In this document: positions 56,197-64,000 of the stretch, piece after piece
How the letters are laid out: the number at the start of each line of letters is the position of its first letter
Numbering within the stretch: position 1 is the first letter of the stretch
Origin: Varroa destructor
Lineage: Eukaryota; Arthropoda; Arachnida; Mesostigmata; Varroidae
Reading direction: 5' to 3'
DNA: 64,000 nt
NCBI RefSeq assembly: GCF_002443255.2
Contig: NW_019211455.1
Span: 21,737,126-21,801,125, forward strand
Position numbers and translations under genes: made by a program
Notes under the pieces: generated by a model
What the model was told of the DNA's origin: nothing
The model's input: the letters and a program-made list of their open reading frames with translations, nothing else
Databases searched by the model: none

Positions 56197-59100
56197 GTAA
56201 GTGTACACTACAAGCTCAGACCAAGAGAGACAGGCATAAAATATCATTAATTATATACACTACGTTCGATTGATAGGTGACGTAAATTGGCATGATGGGC
56301 AACCCAAGACAGTGTAGCACAACGAGGTTTTGGAACTGGGCTTCGCTGTAAGAGAGCTTAAACGAGACCATTTCGCTTTTATTTACTTTGCTTTATAATT
56401 TCCTTTTCGAACATGTTGAGCCAGTTACCGACTGTGAAATTTGCGTTGCAGCTTAGCTTAGAAATGGACTAGCGATGTCGGAATACAATTCGTGAGGGAC
56501 TCGATCATGATGTGTTTCTGATATGGCACGACGATAATCAAAGTTGCTTAAGTTATCTCTGATGTGGCGTGCCCGAGTTGAAGTGATTCGGCGTTATCCA
56601 TTACTTAAGCCAACATCACCCACATCCAAACGAAACTACACCATCAGTCACAGAGATGTCGAACGCTCGTCAGACATTTGCCAATGTAGAAACAAACTGT
56701 GCCAGTTGATAGGGTCGTCAGATGAGTGCTACAGTTAACATTATCAGATGAAACTAGATATGAACAGTTTTTTTTAGGGGATGTTCAGTATGAAAAACGA
56801 TAGCTCTGGTTCAGACGTTGTCTATTTTGAGAGCAGTTGAACGAAATAATGATATTAAATAGACAAGATGAAGGTGAGGTAAAACCCGGAGATCCTCCCT
56901 GTTGGAAAAGGCCCGTCATGCTTTAGACCGAGTATCCCAGTACTTGGTCTACAGGACAACAGCAATTGATTTCAAAGCTGCGCTCGTCGATTTCTAGAAT
57001 CAGAGTACATTAACTAAGATCCTAGTCTTTTTTCATACAGATATTCTTTACATTTATATCATTCCGTACGGATTTGCAGCGTACTCTTTGTTGCTAGAGC
57101 AGTACGATTTTACCTTGAAAGTCCCTGATGCTGGGGTCAAATATGCATTTGTTTTCAGAATGTCTTGACATGCGTTCCAGGACAAGCACAATACGCTATT
57201 TTCGTGAAGCCGGTATTCATCAAGAGAGGAAATTAGTTGTCGGGTAGCAGCTACTACAACGTATTTCTTCTGGGTGCTGTTAGGGGACATTTTGGCCATC
57301 TATGGGCGGTGTCCAGCTCACGTTGTTGTGTAACCCAGTATCACCGGCATCATTCTAATGATGTGAGTCGCTGCCACGACTGCATTTGTGCTGCCGCTCG
57401 TGTCTGCTGCTGGTGATATTCGACGAACCGCGTCACTCAGAGGCCCCGGACGCACAGCGCCCGGGCCAAAAGAGCAGAAGCACTGAAAAGACAGACGGAG
57501 AAAATCTATGAGTACATAAAAGCAAGGGGAATGCGATACTATTCATGATTCTATTTGCCATTTAAAGAAAATGACTCCGTCCTGCCGAGATACGCGTCCC
57601 TGCGGACAATGCAAGCAAGGGTCAGGTATCCATCCGGAATTGTCTGTAGAAGATGTGTAAATGCGTTGCCGGAGTTGGATCGGCCGCGAGCGCTTCTGCA
57701 CTGCATGCAAACTGCTATCGGGCGAAGTCCAAGTCAGGGGCCAATGCTGCACACGCGGCTTACGATCACTGTTCTCGTAATGAACAGCGATGGAGCAAGC
57801 CGTCTTTCGCTGTCATGGCCGCATCCATCTGCAGTTATTGCCGTTTAAAGCTGATTCGGAAATTCTACAATGTAATCTTATACACGAATAGTAAATAATA
57901 TGAAAGATGCGATAGAGGCCAATGTGTCATAAGCGACTGCAAAGATCTGGCAGTCCGTGCATGCCTGAATAACGTTTTACCTTAAACTTCACGGAGCCAG
58001 ATTTTCTTCTTTTGCATGGCTACATCGAGAAATTCATAGAGCTAAAGTAGCAATTTCCCAACGCTTTCAGCAAAAGTGGATGAAAGCGTGCGCAAATAAG
58101 CGGTCGAATTCCCGTACCAACTCAGCTGCAAATAGTAAAACAGGTACCGTGATTCGAAACAGATTGTAAAAGTTCTCCACCGTTGCGGACGCAGCAACAA
58201 CAATGACAATCAGCGTAGTCTCCTCGAAGCACGAGAGAAAGCGAGACGAGCGAATACTGACTGCAGATCTTGTCAACTGCTACTTAGTATGTCGCGCATG
58301 AACGACTACGTAATATTATAGTGTCTGAGGGCATAGAGAATCAACTTCACCGTTACTCGCACTTTAACTAGAGAGTCCAGAAAGGTCAGAACCGTAAAAA
58401 CTTAAATTCAACGGACGGCTCGCGTCCGTATGCGCGTTCTTTGATTCGTCATCGCCATCTTCTTACCAATTTCCGTTCCTGCGCTGTTGTCGTCGTCTGT
58501 ATGTGAGAACAGTCACGATTAGCACCCTGTGGCGCAATTGTGCACCTTCGGCACTGGAAATTGTCGCTACATTATCTTAAGGCACTGCTGGACCTTATTG
58601 CCTGTTCTCTTCTTGTTGTTGATATTGAAAAACATCTGGTCGTTCAGAGCAAAAAGGGGGTTTAAAAATTACACATAGTCTATTGTAATGCGGGTTCGTA
58701 TACATTTTTCTGTGAACGCATCCGGAGGGACCGGAGTCGTTGATACTATCAATGCTGTTTATAAACATATAACACATATTGTATGATTTGGAAGCTCGAT
58801 CAGCAGTAATTGTCAGGAACTCATTTTAGATGTTACAGACTAGTAACAGATTCGAAACTGGCTTATATCCATTACTATGTAATTTATGACTATGTAATAT
58901 AATGATCGAATGTTCACTGTATCATATTTGTAGCACTCTGCACAGAAAAGCGTGTGGAGTTATAGATTTTTATTATAGAAATTTACTGCCGCCAAGTGAC
59001 TCGATGCATTTATTTCGTGTACCTGCAGATAGTTCGAACATTTTATATAAAGTTCCAGCGAAACGAAGTCAAGCTGCTAATTCGCCTGCCGAACGTACCC

Positions 59101-62100
59101 AGAGCGAAAAGGCTAAAGCCTATGCAGGCGCGACATCACTGTTCCCTCATTGGACGCGAAGGAAAGCCATTCAGCAAATCAGCTCATATCACAGTGTATT
59201 ATAAAGCTGTTTGTGCTTTGCTTCAACCCTCTTCGCTGTGAACCGAGCGCACGGCAAAGAATACGCTTCCCTGTAGACACCTCAAGAATTAGCAACTGTC
59301 TGTTCGCGGTGTCGTGTCAGGGTACAGAAACTTGTCCGTCCTCTAACATTCTTTGCCTTCTTCTGTACCCTGTCCTACGTTAACACAGGCCGACGTCAAC
59401 TTCATATAGCCTGAACCAGCAAGCTTAACTAGTAGCTATCGTCGTCTTCTAACACTGATCACGGCAAGACGGTCGGCCAACAGGCCGCGCAGCGATATCC
59501 ATTAACGAGCCAGTTACCGAGAAAGAAAACAAGGAAGAAGGGATTTTCTGTGAGGGGCACCGTATCGCCGTGGACGCTAAACAGCGCTGCTGCTTGTTTG
59601 CTGGTCTGCTGCTTGCTGTTGTTGTGGTCGTTGTTGTTGCTGCTGCTTGCTATTGTTTTTGTTATTGTTTTGAACCTGTCGTGCTCGAATCTAAGCTTCC
59701 TGTAGCAGCTAGCAGAAGCAAAACTGCGTCTTTCGATGTTATCGTTTACTGTCTGCTGGCCATCCTAGCAGCACCGTATCGTCATCATAGTGACGTAGAA
59801 TTAACCAACAATGAAGTCAACTAATGTGCATTCCGACTGGCTAAATGCTGTTTTTAGTCACAATTACTCGTTTTCGCTCTTTCTGTAGCTCTGCGTGTTT
59901 TTCGTTTTCGCTCGTCGTCGTATTACTACCTCATGTTCCTGTTTTCGTTACTCTGGCGCTCCGGTAGCATCGACAAATCCTATCCGACGCTAAGCGAGAA
60001 TGTTTAGCTCAGTGATTTCGAGCGATGACAGGTGCAGTAGCACAGGCTAAAACATTATTACATATTGGCTTGCTTTAGTAGTTGCTCACGGCCTTTTATT
60101 TAGTCTATCGTACTATATCTATGATTGTCTCTTAAACGCAAAATCTACCAATACACTAACGGTACACAAAAAACAGCAGAAGCAATAAGAGCATTAACGG
60201 CAGCGGCAGGACAACAAACGTCGACCTATGCGATTGACCTGGCGTATTTCGAGAATCCTCAGGTTGTTCCCTTACTACTATTAGCATTATGACCAATGTA
60301 CAACGTACACATATGTCTAGGCATGCATCTCTGCTGTGCTATTGGCGGTGCCAGTGGCCATAATTGTCTGTAAGCATTGCACGAGTTCATGTTACCTAGG
60401 CCCAACCGGTGACAAGTGTGTGACGGAGAAGCGCGAAATACAAATTCACCTTTTGCTGCTAATTGCACCGGTTCAGCGGGTTGAATTGAGTTCCACTTAA
60501 GCTTTAATAGCTTGTGATAGCAGGCAGTGCACCGATGGCATGTTGTATATAATTATACGCTTGTACTATTATCTAATTCGGTGCAAGAGTGAATTGCTCT
60601 GTCGTTCGCCCTATTCGGGTTCTTCACGTGTATGGCACATGTTTCTTTCGTCAAGCAGTTTCCATGCCCTGGAAACTTCGTTGTCTGGCTGAGTCTTAAG
60701 GTAACTGGCACGGCGACCGGTGAAGGTAAGTATAAAGAAAGACAGAAATAATAGTTCAGCGAATGAAACGGTCTTGAGCAGAAGTTAGCAAGTAGGCTGA
60801 GAAAAACAGGGACGACCTGCGATATAGGGCGCCGCACAAGAGCCATACCATCAGACGAACGTATTTTGGTGCAGCAGAACGCGTCTCCGAATAGAAAGAT
60901 CTCAACGTTGGTGTCCAACGGCAGGTCCACAAACGCCGTCACCAATGGCAGAACCGTCTTAACAGGGCAATCAACCAGAAGATGCCTGCATTCGTCGTTC
61001 TGATGCTACGGCCACGAAGAAGGCACAAAAAGACCAGTGCAGCATGGAGTCCCCTTTTCGAGCCTAATATCAAGGCTTGCGAGTCGAGAGGCTTCTGCAA
61101 CATGGATGGCTTGATTCTCTGTGTTGGCTATTGCCACCACTAAGCCGATGCTAATCGAAAACGAAAAAAGGCGCTTGACAACAGCCACCGGTGAGAATAG
61201 AGTTGGCTGTCTGCCGGCCGGAATCCCCGTCTGCAGTCTTTCGGGGGTTAATGAACTAAACCTAGCAGTTGTTATGGAGCATGAACGCGACTTCTATGGA
61301 TAGCAAGGTTCCTGGCAGAAGCTGCAGAGCCACCGCACCAGAATCAGTAGTAGCGGCGATTTCTCTCCGGCTTATCTAACGACAGACGAACCGAAAACCG
61401 TTGGTGATTGGCTTTGTGGCCCCTTCCCTTCTATACTGACAGTACATATAACTCTGGATAGGGCGAACTGTGGCGTCCTTGCCCCAGCCACGGCAAGCGA
61501 CTGATTCATCCTACGGATAAAGGTGTTTCGGGAAAGAACAGATCAGGGCAGAAGACGCTGATAGTGGAAGCGACAAGAATTCGATAGACCGCTTACTTGC
61601 GGGATAGTCGCTGGCCACTTCTTCTATTCTGTTTTGTCTTCATCGATAACTTTTGTCGTTGTTTAGGATTTAGTTTTACTCGGGCGCTCGTTTTATCCCT
61701 CCCAACGACATACGAAATACACAGAATCTGTTGTTATGATTTCGGCAGCTTCGTTAGGGTTAGCTCGGGAACAGGATAAGTTGGTGGCCGTTATCGATCG
61801 GAACCGCGATGGTTACTCGACAAGACAGCACGGGAGTTCGAGACGGTCAGTAACAACTGCACCGTTGTTTCTCGCAAATGGTTAGTTGGGGCGATGAAAC
61901 ACACAACTAAAAGATCGTCTCTCCCAATGCATCCGTGCTTTTTACCGTCGACTACAACAACTGAAATGATAATGAGTTCTGAAGACAGGTGTCTGCGGCC
62001 TGGACCGATTGGCAATAGGCAATCCGCTTCGTCAATATGAACGTGGTCGTTGTTACCCTGTTGCTGTAACAATCTCCATTGTTAGGACACGTGGAAATAA

Positions 62101-63641
62101 TGCATCCACACAATCATAGATGGCTACTGTTATTTATTCGTCTGTTATATATTCAAACGGTAAATGTATCGTAGAAAAGAGACCATTGCTTTAAAAACGA
62201 AAAGCTTGTCTAGAGACATAAACCTTCCCTAAACAGACGCCTAAAAACAAAAGGATATCGATGAAGCATAAGCCGCTCGAAAAGTATACTGGAGAATACC
62301 GGAGTTTCTAGTTGAACACCGCTGTAAAGTAATTGATTCTGTGACTTTCGAAACACACACAGGTTACAGGCTCGATCGATGTGCTACAACTTTCCCAATT
62401 AGGGTTAGACAATTAGCTAGTTATTAATTAAATAACACAATTCAGAATAAAATGATTATGGATGATGCCTAGTTTATCGTCGAGCTTGTCTACTTGCCAG
62501 TTCCGTCAAGAAGAAAATGTAATTCGTAAAATAATTTACGGAACTCTCCTTTGCTTCCGGAAACGCCTTCTAAGCCTGGCCGCGCCTGTAATGATACCGA
62601 TCCTACACACTGATGATGACGCGTCAACGTCATGTGTACATATAATAGTACCACACCACGGAAAACGTAGATGTTTTTCTATTAGAAAAAAAATGTGTAT
62701 TCTGAAAATCTATTATTACGATCATATCGTACCGCCTCTATCTTCCCCAGCTTGCCACAAGTTCATCGCTTAGAATACTTGACTCCAGAACACAGTCAGA
62801 GTCATTGTTAGAATCATTATGGTGAACGCCAGCGTAAAAGCGTTTTTTAATAACGAGTCGCTTTCGTCGCATAATTCAAGAATTTCTGCTTCCCCCTTCT
62901 TCGACCCCCTATAATTCAAGTTATGCCAAAGAGTTGAATCATGCCGTCGCGAACTCAACTAACGATATGCCTAGGGGTACGCGACGTCTATGGCTGTTTG
63001 TATAGCTCTTTCTCTTTTTGCCATACGAACGACCCATAGCCAGCCAGCCAGCCAGCAAACAGAATTTCGGTCTACAAAGTGACACATCCTGCCTCTGCGC
63101 ATTATAAGCACGATAACTGAATAAAACAAAAATCTATTTACGACACAACAGCGAGCGTTGAGGACTGATCTAGATTATCGCGAATTCGATGTTATCTTCG
63201 TCTGTTTAAGAACAATCTTTCAGAGACAAGGTTTGCGACCCAGCCGAAGACTCTGGGTCGGTTGTAAATACAGAGTGGCCGTGACGTTTCGTAGATTTGA
63301 CGCGTCGTCTGAGCTCAGTCAGTGAGTAATATTCTGTAGATACAAAACACCTTCAACGTTCGGCGGAGTAAAGGTCGTCTTTTTGATCTATAACTGTTAA
63401 ACTTGCCAAAATTAGATGTTTATTCAAAAAAGCAATTCGACTGATTCAGCGAGTTGAGCTGAATGGAACTCAGCAGAAGTTTTATATGCAGTAATGGCAA
63501 TGGTAACCTCTTGGAAACACCTTGTTACGTACAGTTCGAGCCTCTGTATCATCGTTGTGTTTTTGTGTTCGCTTTTATTAAACAAGTATGTTGAAGGTGC
63601 CAACCTGGATACGTTGGCACGTATGTGATGGTCAGATTTGG
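56197..63641. other. Downstream stretch without recognised exons, probably the next intron of the Ig gene
   Basis: I looked on the plus strand for an acceptor followed within two bases by the expected Tyr-X-Cys and found none. Some GC-richer segments and a GCT/GTT trinucleotide-rich patch (about 59583-59680) are present, as is a (GCCA)4 run at 63039-63056. Open frames are short and unrecognised. Confidence 0.4.
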
Positions 63642-63720
63642 TATAAATTACAAACTTGGCAATTCGTTGGCACGAATTGCCAAGTTTGTAATTTATAAGA
63701 AACGAATTTTTCTGATGGTC
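63597..63720. repeat. Perfect 26-bp-arm hairpin with nested repeats
   Basis: Arms 63642-63667 and 63672-63697 are exact reverse complements of 26 bases with a TGGC loop. Around it, GTGCCAAC (63597-63604) and GTTGGCAC (63613-63620) form a second small hairpin. CGTTGGCACG occurs at 63612-63621 and again across the main loop at 63665-63674. TGATGGTC flanks the main hairpin as a direct repeat (63626-63633 and 63713-63720). Confidence 0.9.
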
Positions 63721-64000
63721 TGAGCGGTGAACAGCTTGCTAAGTGATCCCTCTTAAGTTTTCTTGTAATGAGAAACTGCCATGAGAAAGGTCACTCAAAG
63801 TTGCCTGCGGTGACCGAATGATGTAGGCGTCAATTTTAAACGCCTCGAAATTGTCAGATTGATACCTTGTCTTGGTTGTAAAGGATCTTCCTAAAAGATC
63901 TGTCCAAATCGGATGGAAAACAAAACAAAGGACAGAATACCGATGCCGTTGTGAGTAGGACAATTTCGTACTGTAGTAGCTACAGACTAGGCTGGGTAGA

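Overview
This is animal nuclear DNA: intron-split genes with GT-AG junctions, long AT-leaning non-coding stretches, microsatellites and a 100-N scaffold gap. The recognisable proteins are conserved metazoan ones and mRpS26 looks arthropod-like. A mite or another arthropod with large introns is my best guess, but no marker in the window proves it. No bacterial, phage, CRISPR or operon-like structure is present.

The gene-bearing part is the first 15 kb. (1) 458-3660, plus strand: a six-exon gene for the mitochondrial SpoU-family rRNA 2'-O-methyltransferase MRM1, with all three SpoU motifs intact. (2) 7259-8145, minus strand: a two-exon Elongin C gene, very highly conserved. (3) 10254-11814, plus strand: a three-exon gene for mitochondrial small-subunit protein mS26 (mRpS26). 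(4) 14596-14680, plus strand: a first coding exon that encodes a signal peptide and ends in phase 1, about 100 bp downstream of a TATA box.

From 14.7 to 56.0 kb I find no exon I can name. At 56011-56196 lies a phase 1-1 exon carrying most of an immunoglobulin domain. The simplest model is that the signal-peptide exon and the Ig exon belong to one large cell-surface gene with a first intron of about 41 kb that continues past the right edge. The Ig exon most resembles the first Ig domain of Sidekick, with Robo and Dscam families as alternatives. MRM1 and mRpS26 both serve the mitochondrial ribosome, but nothing in the sequence shows that their closeness is functional.

No new multi-gene system is visible. 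The best leads are the 41-kb signal-peptide-to-Ig link, a perfect 26-bp-arm hairpin at 63642-63697 with nested repeats, two other long hairpins (21.7 and 24.7 kb), a CTCF-like motif upstream of the signal-peptide exon, and splice acceptors placed at the start codons of two genes.
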